A stretch of 64,000 nt of DNA from contig DAOLES010000005.1 in assembly GCA_035326705.1 (NCBI GenBank), positions 89,706 through 153,705 on the forward strand, in the 5' to 3' direction. Both the position numbers and the translations under genes were made by a program. The notes under the pieces were generated by a model. The model was not told the DNA's origin and made no database searches. It was given only the letters and a program-made list of their open reading frames with translations. Origin of the DNA: Oligoflexia bacterium. GTDB lineage: Bacteria; Bdellovibrionota_G; JALEGL01. Positions 43,047 through 51,042 of the stretch are shown here, one piece after another. Within the stretch, counting starts at the first letter, position 1. Every line of letters begins with the position of its first letter.

Positions 43047-43604
43047 TTAATAAAAACCTTTACCTTTGATTCCAGTATTTCCTTGTGAAGAATATTCTTG
43101 ATTGATGCCCGTGGCCAACTCGGACAAACTTCTCAAATCTTCACACATGTTAATAAATACTGGCTGGCCATTGATATCTCTTTGCTCACATAATAAGCAA
43201 TCTTCAGTATTGTTTCTACAATTAATAGAGTCATAAAGCTCCTGTGTTAATCTTTGGATGACCCACGTATCAACTTCTGCACCCGGCCTAGGCAATTGTT
43301 TTGGACTTTTTTTGCCATTGACCCCATTGTCCACCGCGGTCAACCAGGCTCGAATATACTTTAAAGCATCACAGGTTGGTTGTTCTTGATTGGCCAGCTC
43401 ATGACTTGAAGCCAAAAGACTTTCACCATTGACTGTGACATAAATTTTATACCAGTCGCTAGAGGCGCTTTCATCCTTAACAAAATGAAATAACATGTGT
43501 TCACCGTTAAGGTTAAACTGCACAGAGTCCCGCTGACTTTGTGCATGCGCACTTATAGCTAAAACGAAAACCCCTAAAATTATCAATGTAAGCTTTTTAA
43601 TCAT
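43047..43604 (-). CDS. Secreted protein of unknown function
   Basis: A clear signal peptide (LTLIILGVFVLAISAHAQ, residues about 4-21) and a 164-residue mature part. Six Cys lie in the mature part, including CRNNTEDCLLCEQ (about 130-142), and may form disulfides. No domain is recognised. It stands alone between msrBA and rlmN. Confidence 0.65.
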   Translation of the reverse strand: MIKKLTLIILGVFVLAISAHAQSQRDSVQFNLNGEHMLFHFVKDESASSDWYKIYVTVNGESLLASSHELANQEQPTCDALKYIRAWLTAVDNGVNGKKSPKQLPRPGAEVDTWVIQRLTQELYDSINCRNNTEDCLLCEQRDINGQPVFINMCEDLRSLSELATGINQEYSSQGNTGIKGKGFY

Positions 43605-43778
43605 AAATTCCCCTTATTATTTTCTGTATTTGATAAGCTAGCATAATCATAACCCTGATTCAAAGAACTTTTTGTAAGCACTGAATATGATTGCTTTTTT
43701 AAACGAAATAAAAAATTAAACTAAGGTCAGTTATCCACCCCACCGCAAGCAAAACCATCAAACAAACAAAGAAGTTTT

Positions 43779-44816
43779 TTAAGCTGCTTGTACTTTAAGC
43801 TGTCCACAGGCGGCCGCTACATCGGCACCATAGCTCCAGCGGATGGTGGCAAATAACCCAGCTTGCCTCAGTTTATCTCTAAAGGCTAAAATATTTGCTT
43901 TGCTGGGCCTCTTAAATACAAAAGCATTATTTTCATTGTACGGAATTAAGTTTAAAGTAACATCCAAACCTTGCATGGCTTTAACCAGCGCAGCAACATC
44001 TTCACTGCCATCGGTTACATTCTCAATCAAGATGTATTCGCACAATACTTTTTTACCTGTTTTTTGATTGTAATGAGCAATACTGCTTAACAGGTCATTA
44101 AGAGGATAGCGTTCATTGATGGACATCAACTGACTACGTTTCTCATCTAAGGCACAAATCAGCGAAATGGCCAAGTTGGTTTTACCTTCTTGAGCCCAGT
44201 CCAAAATTCTTGGCACCACGCCTGCCGTTGATACAGTGATGCGTTTTCTTGCCAACTTCAAGCCCAAATCATCGGTCATGATTTCAATGGCTTTTTTGAC
44301 CGCTTCATAGTTATAAAAGGGTTCACCCATACCCATAAACACAACATTGCTCACTCTATTTTCTGGATGTACTTGATTCATCAGCAACACTTGTTCAACG
44401 ATTTCCCAGGCTTGAAGATTACGCTTTAAATCCAAAGTACCCGTCATGCAAAATGAACAGTCCAAAGCACATCCTACCTGACTTGAAACACAAGCCGTTA
44501 CTCGAGTTGACTGGCGATTTTCAATAGGCATACGAACTGCCTCTATGGCTTCACGGTCATTCAAATGAATTAAAAATTTATGACTTTTGTCTTGAGCTCC
44601 CTGACGTGCATGCTTGTGTAAAACTATGCTCAACTGATTTTCATCAAGCTGCTTATGTTGTTTAAAAATGGCTTGCAGGTCCTGCAAAGGCTTTTGGTAA
44701 AGATTCTGAAAAATGGCTTTAGCCGTACCTGAACCAACCCCATACTGGGCAAAGTAATCAATCAATTCTTGTTTGGATAAAGCACAAAGAGCTTGCTGAT
44801 GGTAAGTAATGGGCAC
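43779..44816 (-). CDS. rlmN: Dual-specificity 23S rRNA/tRNA adenine C2-methyltransferase RlmN
   Basis: 345 residues. The radical-SAM cluster Cys residues are 116, 120 and 123 (VGCALDCSFCMTG) and the C-terminal methyl-transfer Cys is 337 (AAACGQL). GMGEPFYNY and the SLICALDEKRS segment are family-typical. RlmN methylates A2503 of 23S rRNA and A37 of some tRNAs. It lies 18 bases after the DUF1820 gene on the same strand. Confidence 0.96.
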   Translation of the reverse strand: MPITYHQQALCALSKQELIDYFAQYGVGSGTAKAIFQNLYQKPLQDLQAIFKQHKQLDENQLSIVLHKHARQGAQDKSHKFLIHLNDREAIEAVRMPIENRQSTRVTACVSSQVGCALDCSFCMTGTLDLKRNLQAWEIVEQVLLMNQVHPENRVSNVVFMGMGEPFYNYEAVKKAIEIMTDDLGLKLARKRITVSTAGVVPRILDWAQEGKTNLAISLICALDEKRSQLMSINERYPLNDLLSSIAHYNQKTGKKVLCEYILIENVTDGSEDVAALVKAMQGLDVTLNLIPYNENNAFVFKRPSKANILAFRDKLRQAGLFATIRWSYGADVAAACGQLKVQAA

Positions 44817-44834
44817 AAGTAAAAACCTTAAAGC

Positions 44835-45158
44835 CTAAGATTTTTTATTGGCAGGCATAATCAAAACATTGGCCTTATCATGTTTAAATTTTAAGCCTTT
44901 GTTGGCTTCGCCCATTTCACACACCGATAAAATAGAGTAGATGGATAAATGTAGAGTTTTAACATTTTCTAAACGCTTCATCAGCGCTTCTTCATCTGGG
45001 GTGACCACTAGTTTATTGTCTTCAAATACAAAATTAGAAATGGCTACAAAGCCCAAGCCCAAACTAGAATCTATAATATTTCTGGCTTTTAGCGTTAATA
45101 CTGTACCATCTTTGGGATCTTTATAGCTGATAGAATAATAGGTTTTATCTTTGGGCAT
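44835..45158 (-). CDS. DUF1820 family protein
   Basis: 107 residues, single compact domain. YYSISYKDPKDGTVLTLKARNI, a GFVAISNFVF block, VVTPDEEAL and SIYSILSVCEM follow the DUF1820 pattern. This small cytoplasmic family is widespread in proteobacteria and has no known function. The gene precedes rlmN with an 18-base gap and follows the DUF1499 gene by 37 bases, so the three may be cotranscribed. Confidence 0.7.
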   Translation of the reverse strand: MPKDKTYYSISYKDPKDGTVLTLKARNIIDSSLGLGFVAISNFVFEDNKLVVTPDEEALMKRLENVKTLHLSIYSILSVCEMGEANKGLKFKHDKANVLIMPANKKS

Positions 45159-45195
45159 ACAATCCTCTAAATTTTTTTAATAAAAATTTTTTATA

Positions 45196-45567
45196 CTAAA
45201 GCTTTTCTATTGTGCTGCGCATGCTTTCTATCCGGCGCCGGTTTTTTCCTAAATCAGAATAACCCACTCTGGATGCAGAACGCACATGTAAAGTCCGTCC
45301 ATTGTCTGCCAATAAAAACTCTACGTCATCTTTAAACCTTAAAATTGAGGTCACAAACACGGCTTTAATGTAATTGGCCTTTTTAGCTAAAACTGTACAG
45401 TCTTTTCTGGCATCCAAATACTCATACAAGTTGGCTAAACCTTGGGTTTTTCTGCGCAAACGAATGGGTTTAATATAGTGAGAATCTGATTTTGGAGTAT
45501 CAAAACTACACACACAATTTGGAGAGGTAGGACATGGATCAAGCTTCATTTTCATAATTTTTTCCAA
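45196..45567 (-). CDS. DUF1499 family protein
   Basis: Starts KLDPCPTSPNCVCSF, the DUF1499 signature with its conserved Cys and Pro. HYIKPI, TSILRFKDDVEFLL and the final RVGYSDLGKNRRRIESMR are also typical. No signal peptide is visible, although some relatives are exported. ATG codons at 45555 and 45549 are likelier starts than the TTG at 45567. The function of the family is unknown. Confidence 0.85.
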   Translation of the reverse strand: MEKIMKMKLDPCPTSPNCVCSFDTPKSDSHYIKPIRLRRKTQGLANLYEYLDARKDCTVLAKKANYIKAVFVTSILRFKDDVEFLLADNGRTLHVRSASRVGYSDLGKNRRRIESMRSTIEKL

Positions 45568-45620
45568 TACCTCACTTAGAAAAAAAGTTCAATCCTTGGC
45601 GCTCTAAAGTATTAGCGCAA

Positions 45621-46073
45621 TTAAAATAACTGCCGCCTGGCTTCAAATAAGGCTATGGCCATCGATGTTGACAAGTTAAGACTTCTTACTTGGCCGGGGG
45701 TGGGAATATTGAGCAATAGATTTTCGTAAGTTTTTTTAAAGTCTTGCGGTAAGCCTTGTGTCTCTGAGCCAAAAATCAAAACATCGTTGTCTTGGTAGCT
45801 AAACTGCAAGTACGATTTTTGTGCAAAACGGGAAAACAGCACTGGCCGTTTATTGTTTTGCTCCAGATAGTTTTTAAAATCTTCTAAACTGGCATGCAGT
45901 TGCAAATCTAAATTGGGCCAATAATCCAAACCTGCCCGTTTCATTTTTTTATCATCCAAATCAAAACCCAAAGGTTTCACCAAATGCAACTTGGTCTGGG
46001 TGGCCACACAGGTTCGACCAACATTACCGGTATTCCATGGAATTTGTGGGTGCACCAAGGCTACTTCTAACAT
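45621..46073 (-). CDS. trmL: tRNA (cytidine/uridine-34 2'-O)-methyltransferase TrmL
   Basis: 150 residues, a minimal SPOUT methyltransferase. HPQIPWNTGNVGRTC (motif 1), the LIFGSETQGLP knot loop and IPTPGQVRSLNLSTSMAIALFEA (knot motif 3, residues about 125-146) are the diagnostic elements of TrmL. It methylates the wobble nucleotide ribose of tRNA-Leu isoacceptors. Length and motifs are complete. Confidence 0.94.
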   Translation of the reverse strand: MLEVALVHPQIPWNTGNVGRTCVATQTKLHLVKPLGFDLDDKKMKRAGLDYWPNLDLQLHASLEDFKNYLEQNNKRPVLFSRFAQKSYLQFSYQDNDVLIFGSETQGLPQDFKKTYENLLLNIPTPGQVRSLNLSTSMAIALFEARRQLF

Positions 46074-46224
46074 GCTCTCTCATTTACAGAAAAATATCAC
46101 CCTCTTCAAGCTTAATAGAAGTACCCAAAGATAGCCGGTAGCTTTTGCTACCCTTAACATAAAAAGTTCTTAAAGTAAGCGGCTACCTTTTGTGCATCTT
46201 GATAAGCTATGCTAAAAGCGTCTC

Positions 46225-46770
46225 ATGGCAAATCAAAAAAAATGTGGTCAGTATTTATGGCTGGATATGGAAATGACCGGCCTTGAACCACAAATTCATA
46301 AAATTCTTGAAGTTGCCATTATTATTACGGATGAACATTTTAATGTTTTGCATAGCTTTGAAACACCTGTTTTTCAACCGCCAGAAGTTTTAGAGCGCAT
46401 GGATGAATGGTGTATTAAAACCCATGGTGAAAGCGGTTTAACGGCAAAAATTCCTTCTGCGCCCCCTATAACTGAGATTGAAGTGAACATTTGTGCGCAA
46501 CTTAAACAACACTTTCACAGCAAAGATAAAATTATTTTAGCCGGCAATTCTATTGGTCAAGACCGAAAGTTTATTGACGCCTACATGCCGCTTTTGTCCA
46601 ACATGCTGCATTACAGAATGGTGGATGTTTCTTCATTTAAAGAAGTATTTCAACGCCAATACAATCTTCAGTTTGAAAAACAAAATAAACACCGAGCTTT
46701 AGAAGACATCAAAGAGTCCATTGCAGAACTACAATATTATCTAAGCTTTGTTAAACAGGAAAAATCTTAA
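46225..46770 (+). CDS. orn: Oligoribonuclease
   Basis: 181 residues, DEDDh exonuclease. LWLDMEMTGLEP (metal Asp and Glu), AGNSIGQDRKF and HRALEDIKESI (the last catalytic His and Asp) are diagnostic. Orn degrades RNA dinucleotides, including pGpG from c-di-GMP, which links it to the GGDEF gene elsewhere in the window. It is followed by uppP after two bases. Confidence 0.95.
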   Translation: MANQKKCGQYLWLDMEMTGLEPQIHKILEVAIIITDEHFNVLHSFETPVFQPPEVLERMDEWCIKTHGESGLTAKIPSAPPITEIEVNICAQLKQHFHSKDKIILAGNSIGQDRKFIDAYMPLLSNMLHYRMVDVSSFKEVFQRQYNLQFEKQNKHRALEDIKESIAELQYYLSFVKQEKS

Positions 46771-46772
46771 GC

Positions 46773-47594
46773 ATGACCTTACTTGGCGCACTTTTAATGG
46801 GCCTTCTGCAAGGCTTAACTGAATTCATTCCAGTATCCAGTTCTGGCCACTTGGCTATTTTAGATTTTATTTTTGATCAAGAAGCGCCTTTATTTTTAGA
46901 TGTTTTTGTTCATCTTGCCACCTTATTGGCCACTCTGATTGTGTTCCGTGAGCAATGCTTTAAGCTTTTACGAGCTGGTAAGTATCTACCGGCATATCTT
47001 GTTTCTAGCCTCAAACAAAAACGTTTGGCCACAACAGATAATCCTAATCTTTATTTTTTAGTGCTGGTTTTGATCAGCTTTTTTGTTACTGGCTGCCTGG
47101 CTCTTCTCATTAAAGATCACATTGAATTCATTGGTCAAAAACCAATTGTATTAGCCTGCTTATTTATCCTCAATGGCTTTATTTTATTGAGCAGTCGTTA
47201 CGCCCGTTCTGGTCATAAAAACATTAAACAACTCAATATCCGCCACGCTATTTGGGTAGGTTTGGCACAAGCCTTTGCCGTGCTTCCTGGCATATCTCGT
47301 TCTGGTAGTTGTATTGCAAGTTTAATGCATCTCAAAGCCGAGCGTAAATTGGTGGGGGATTACGCCTTTATTCTTTCCATTCCCACAATTTTTGCGGCCT
47401 TTATTTTAACTTTGCAAAGTGACTTGTCTTCTATCCAATGGACGGAAGCAAGTGTGGCGTTTATCACTGCATTTATTTCTGGTTTTTTTGCTTTAAAATT
47501 CTTACTGCGCTGGATCCAACAAGGAAAGCTGTGGATTTTCTCTTTTTACAGTTTCTTGCTGGGTATTGTGTTGCTGGTTTTGCAAGCCGCTTAG
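46773..47594 (+). CDS. uppP: Undecaprenyl-diphosphatase UppP (BacA)
   Basis: 273 residues, polytopic membrane protein. GLTEFIPVSSSGHLA near the N-terminus and GISRSGS near 170 carry the catalytic Glu, Ser, His and Arg of the family. UppP dephosphorylates undecaprenyl diphosphate to recycle the lipid carrier of peptidoglycan synthesis. The last 93 bases overlap, on the opposite strand, the 3' end of the nucleosidase-like gene. Confidence 0.95.
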   Translation: MTLLGALLMGLLQGLTEFIPVSSSGHLAILDFIFDQEAPLFLDVFVHLATLLATLIVFREQCFKLLRAGKYLPAYLVSSLKQKRLATTDNPNLYFLVLVLISFFVTGCLALLIKDHIEFIGQKPIVLACLFILNGFILLSSRYARSGHKNIKQLNIRHAIWVGLAQAFAVLPGISRSGSCIASLMHLKAERKLVGDYAFILSIPTIFAAFILTLQSDLSSIQWTEASVAFITAFISGFFALKFLLRWIQQGKLWIFSFYSFLLGIVLLVLQAA

Positions 47595-48335
47595 TAAGTT
47601 ATATACCATTTGTGCTTGTGGCTGTAAAAGCTGCCGCATGGCTTTAGGGTTTAATTTTTGTAAACTTTTATACAATCTGGGGTTAAAAATTCTTTTTAAA
47701 AAAACTTTTCCTGCACGTAGATGCCCAAACTTGTCCATAGACGCTAAGAAATCAGGAGAAATAATTTCCTGAGCATTGTCCGCAACTGTTTTAAAAACAA
47801 AACAGGACTTATGCTGCTCAAGAGCCACTTTCACCCAAGCTGCTGAACTGGTGTCATAAACATCACATTGACTTGCTACATGTACCGCGGCTTTTTCAGT
47901 ACTTGACTGCAAATGTTGTGAGCAGGTGTACAAGGCTTGTAAAACTTTAATATTGTTATCTTCACAGCTTTCTTGCAGAATACGCAGTTTTTGATCACCA
48001 ATTATATAGGTTTTATCATTTTCAAGCTGTACTCGCTTGGCCAAGCAGATATCGCCTTGCATGGCTGTTTTTATAAGCGCTGAGCACACACCCAAACCGA
48101 TCACCACATTGGTCTGCGAAAATCTCTCCAACGCACTTTCTAAACCTTTTGTTGCTTTTTCAGGGGTAAAACCACTCACCACACAGGTTAATTTAAAAGG
48201 TTTGTCCATCATGCTATAACCATAATGATGTGCAAAACTCCAAATCAGTTCTTGTCCTTTAAGAAAGTGGCTCATAAAAGCATTGGCTTCTAAAACACTA
48301 GAAAATAATAACATTGGACGAATATCAGGATTCAT
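47502..48335 (-). CDS. Nucleoside phosphorylase/MTA-SAH nucleosidase-like protein
   Basis: 277 residues of the PNP/UDP fold. The segment VVIGLGVCSALIKTAMQGDI (about 77-97) matches the family glycine-rich strand and GDI turn. VYDTSSAAWVKVALE (about 158-172) corresponds to the substrate-binding region and FKTVADN (about 178-184) to the usual SD active-site loop, here altered. Futalosine hydrolase or MTA/SAH nucleosidase are the nearest guesses. The last 31 residues are Gln-rich and lie entirely in the antisense overlap with uppP. An ancestral stop was probably lost there. Confidence 0.65.
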   Translation of the reverse strand: MNPDIRPMLLFSSVLEANAFMSHFLKGQELIWSFAHHYGYSMMDKPFKLTCVVSGFTPEKATKGLESALERFSQTNVVIGLGVCSALIKTAMQGDICLAKRVQLENDKTYIIGDQKLRILQESCEDNNIKVLQALYTCSQHLQSSTEKAAVHVASQCDVYDTSSAAWVKVALEQHKSCFVFKTVADNAQEIISPDFLASMDKFGHLRAGKVFLKRIFNPRLYKSLQKLNPKAMRQLLQPQAQMVYNLLSGLQNQQHNTQQETVKRENPQLSLLDPAQ

Positions 48336-48951
48336 TATTCAGATAAGACTACCTTGAATAAAAATGAAAATCAAAGATTCTCACAACTTAATCTTTTTTA
48401 AAAAAGTGTTTCCCACTTTTCTTTAAAATATAGCTTAAAAAAAGAAAAAGACCTTAAAAAATGGGCCTTAAATCCCACTTTAAAAGGTCTTTAACTACCT
48501 ACACATTATGGAGATTTGGTTTAATTAAATACTTTTGCAAAGTATTAAAAAAAACCTAAGCTACTAAAATAACTTATAAAATCTCATAATCTAGTTAGAA
48601 ACATGCCGTGTTTCTAACCCTTACCTATCTATATAGCCTACATCAAAATGCAACTGTTTTGCATCCAAAAAATATAAGTTCTTTAAAATATGGCCTTTTT
48701 TTTTAGCCATTAAAGCGCTAAATTGCTAAAAACCAGACAAAAATGTGCAATCTATTGAAATTATTGGAGGAGATTTTAAAATTTCGTAATACATAATGCA
48801 ACATGTACATTATAGTGTTTTAAAAAAATTTTAGGTCAGCTTATATTATATGAACACTCAGCTGATCGAGCTAAAGTCCTCAAGGTCTTCACTTTTCATA
48901 AAATTATAATCTTCTTAACTTGTGCTCACTTTTTTAAATGCCTATAAAACA

Positions 48952-48980
48952 AAAAAACCAAGACAATGTCTTGGTTTTTT
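48952..48980. terminator. Bidirectional rho-independent terminator
   Basis: AAAAAACCAAGAC (48952-48964) pairs perfectly with 48968-48980 around AAT. The A and T tracts on both sides allow termination in either direction. It lies beyond the duplicated rplC tail and probably belonged to it. Confidence 0.8.
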
Positions 48981-49013
48981 AACTCCCGAGTACTCGGATA
49001 TAAAATTTTTATT

Positions 49014-49060
49014 TTTATTTCTTCTTATGTTTTGGGAAACGAACTGAGTCTCTAATCTCT
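49014..49060 (-). pseudogene. Duplicate of the rplC 3' end
   Basis: Forty-seven bases identical, except one, to 49172-49218, the last 14 codons and stop of rplC, at an offset of 158 bases. The unit includes a terminator hairpin and a CACTCCCG-like motif on the same side in both copies. The upstream coding part is missing. Confidence 0.85.
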
Positions 49061-49102
49061 TCCCGCTTTGCTCTTTTTTGTAGAGGGTCTCACGACCCTC
49101 TC

Positions 49103-49129
49103 AAAAATCAAAACGTGGTTTTGATTTTT
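49103..49129. terminator. Terminator downstream of rplC
   Basis: AAAAATCAAAAC (49103-49114) pairs perfectly with 49118-49129 around GTG, with T-runs on both strands. It lies 43 bases beyond the rplC stop. Confidence 0.75.
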
Positions 49130-49172
49130 TCACTCCCGTGTTCTTTTGGCCATATTCAATGGCCTTATCTCT

Positions 49173-49859
49173 TTATTTCTTCTTATGTTTTGGGAAACGA
49201 ACTGAGTCTCTGATCTCTAATAAGTTATTGTTAGAGCCGGGGACTGAGCCGGAAACCAACAAACAGTTTTTATCCTCTAAAATACGGACAATTTTTAGGT
49301 TTTGCACAGTTACGCGCTCAACACCATAGTGACCAGGCATTTTTTTGTTTTTTTGCACTAAGCCTGGAGAGGTACAGTTACCAATAGAACCTCCGTGCCT
49401 AAACACCTCATGACTACCGTGAGTCCGTGTTTGTCCAGCCATATTCCAGCGCTTAAATACACCGGTAAAACCACGGCCTTTGGTTAAACCAGATACATCA
49501 ATTTTTTGGCCTTCTTCAAAAAGATCTTTGATGTTTACTGTTTGGCCTTCTTCGTATTTGGCCAACTCATCCACATCCACACGAAATTCACGAATAAATT
49601 GCTTGGGTGCAGTGTTTACTTTCTTAAAGTTTGCTAAATCTGCTTTATTGCTATGTTTTTCTTTTTTATCAACAAAACCTAATTTGACCGCATTGTAACC
49701 ATCTTTATCCATGGTTTTCTTTTGTAAAACCACACATGGCCCGGTTTCAATAATACTTACAGGAACTCGTTTTTCTGCTTTCTCATCATTCACTTGTGTC
49801 ATACCAATACGACGACCCAACAAGCCTAAAGGCTTAATTTTTTTCACTGTTTTACTCAT
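49173..49859 (-). CDS. rplC: 50S ribosomal protein L3, isolated from the S10 operon
   Basis: The ATG at 49859 has AGGAG eight bases upstream; the GTG three codons earlier overlaps that ribosome-binding site and is rejected. 228 residues: LLGRRIGMTQ at the N-terminus, TKGRGFTGVFKRWNMAGQ, HGSHEVFRHGGSIGNCTSPG and KKMPGHYGVERVTVQNL are L3 signatures. L3 is an early assembly protein near the peptidyl-transferase centre. It is usually second in the S10 operon, but here no rpsJ or rplD adjoins it. It may be a relocated single copy or a second paralogue. Confidence 0.93.
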   Translation of the reverse strand: MSKTVKKIKPLGLLGRRIGMTQVNDEKAEKRVPVSIIETGPCVVLQKKTMDKDGYNAVKLGFVDKKEKHSNKADLANFKKVNTAPKQFIREFRVDVDELAKYEEGQTVNIKDLFEEGQKIDVSGLTKGRGFTGVFKRWNMAGQTRTHGSHEVFRHGGSIGNCTSPGLVQKNKKMPGHYGVERVTVQNLKIVRILEDKNCLLVSGSVPGSNNNLLEIRDSVRFPKHKKK

Positions 49860-49989
49860 TTTTTTCACTCCTGTTTACGGGGAATAATCCGTTTGCGAAC
49901 ACAAACGTCCAGCGCCCCAGAATTTTTACTGCTTATAATGCATACAGCATGATTATGCAAGCACTATCAACACTTTTTAAGCCTTAAGC

Positions 49990-51000
49990 TTAATCACAGC
50001 TTTGCGGCTTATCGGTAATCAAATACAAGCTAGCATTGGGATAATCCTGGGCCATATCTTGAAAACTTGCCAATTGCTCCACATCATTGATGGTCCACAA
50101 ACCAACCTGTTCGCCTTTAGCCAAGCGTTGTCTTACATTTTCATTGCTGATGGCTGCTTCAAAAAGATTGTTTTTGATTTGTTCATCACCCCAACTAACT
50201 GCTTGTTTGCCTAAGGACCAAACATCTTTGAGTAGTTTAGGACCGTCTTCAAGTTGCTCGTCTCCTAATCGGCCCAATTCATTGGTCATGCCTTCTACGC
50301 TGTCATAAAAATGTCCAAGTTGCTGTCTTGAGTTTTCAAGGTCTGACCCTGGAAAAAAGAAATCAATCCCGTCAAAATTATCCTTGTAACCATAGGGAGC
50401 TAAGGTTCCTTTTGCTTTATTTTGTACGGCAATATGGTGCAAGGTCACACCAAGACCTGTAAATTGCTGTAAAATTTTCTCATCAAAGGAGCTGATAATC
50501 AACTGATCAGGCACTGGCATAGCTTGCATCATGTTCTTAACAGCCGTTAAGTTTGATGAAACATTTTTGGGTAAATCTTTAAATTCTAAAAAAACTTTTC
50601 CTGTATAGTTTGTAGCCATCAACAATTGTACCACTTCAGGCAAGGTAGGAATATATTCACCGTTAGATAACTTACAAAGGTTAATTGCTCCATACCAGTT
50701 TTGATCTGCAATTTTTTGTTCCTTATCAGCTAGACAGCCTCTCCCCTGCACCTTTTTCCCTAAACGACTGTCGTGAAAAACAATGGGCATTTTATCTTTG
50801 GTAAAACGAATATCTATTTCTATACCCTGCACATTTTCACCAATGGCTTCATTGATAGCTTCTAATGAATTTTCTGGAACACCTTCAGAATGAAGCGCAC
50901 GATGCGCAATACAAAAAGACTTGGCATACAAAGCATTACTTACTGCAAGAATACTAGTAAAAACACATAGCCTAATGCCTGTTTGAATAGATTTTTTCAT
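49990..51000 (-). CDS. Exported glycerophosphodiester phosphodiesterase
   Basis: A signal peptide of about 26 residues and a GDPD-type TIM barrel: AHRALHSEGVPENSLEAI carries the first catalytic His and the Glu, IEIDIRFTKD the metal-binding acids, and VFHDSRL the second His. QVGLWTIND near residue 300 is the usual late motif. A loop with paired Cys (GRGCLAD, INLCKL) is unusual. It hydrolyses phospholipid-derived glycerophosphodiesters to glycerol-3-phosphate in the periplasm. GGGGG lies six bases before the start. Confidence 0.88.
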   Translation of the reverse strand: MKKSIQTGIRLCVFTSILAVSNALYAKSFCIAHRALHSEGVPENSLEAINEAIGENVQGIEIDIRFTKDKMPIVFHDSRLGKKVQGRGCLADKEQKIADQNWYGAINLCKLSNGEYIPTLPEVVQLLMATNYTGKVFLEFKDLPKNVSSNLTAVKNMMQAMPVPDQLIISSFDEKILQQFTGLGVTLHHIAVQNKAKGTLAPYGYKDNFDGIDFFFPGSDLENSRQQLGHFYDSVEGMTNELGRLGDEQLEDGPKLLKDVWSLGKQAVSWGDEQIKNNLFEAAISNENVRQRLAKGEQVGLWTINDVEQLASFQDMAQDYPNASLYLITDKPQSCD

Positions 51001-51042
51001 AGCCCCCTACCTAACTCAATTTAACGCAAAAAGTCAAAAAAT

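Larger units (their letters stand above)
48336..49172. other. 837-bp gene-free region rich in hairpins
   Basis: No coding ORF. It contains AAAGACCTT/AAGGTCTTT arms (48447-48455 and 48484-48492), a perfect 10-bp palindrome GTTAGAAACA (48594-48603/48609-48618), two rho-independent-type terminators, a GAGGGTC hairpin (49082-49101), a short GGCCAT/ATGGCC hairpin near 49149-49164 and a second copy of the rplC 3' end. No gene remnant other than rplC was recognised between 48620 and 48950. Confidence 0.6.

Noticed and set aside
49866..49868. GTG as the rplC start codon
   Set aside because: It overlaps the AGGAG ribosome-binding site that is correctly spaced for the ATG at 49859.
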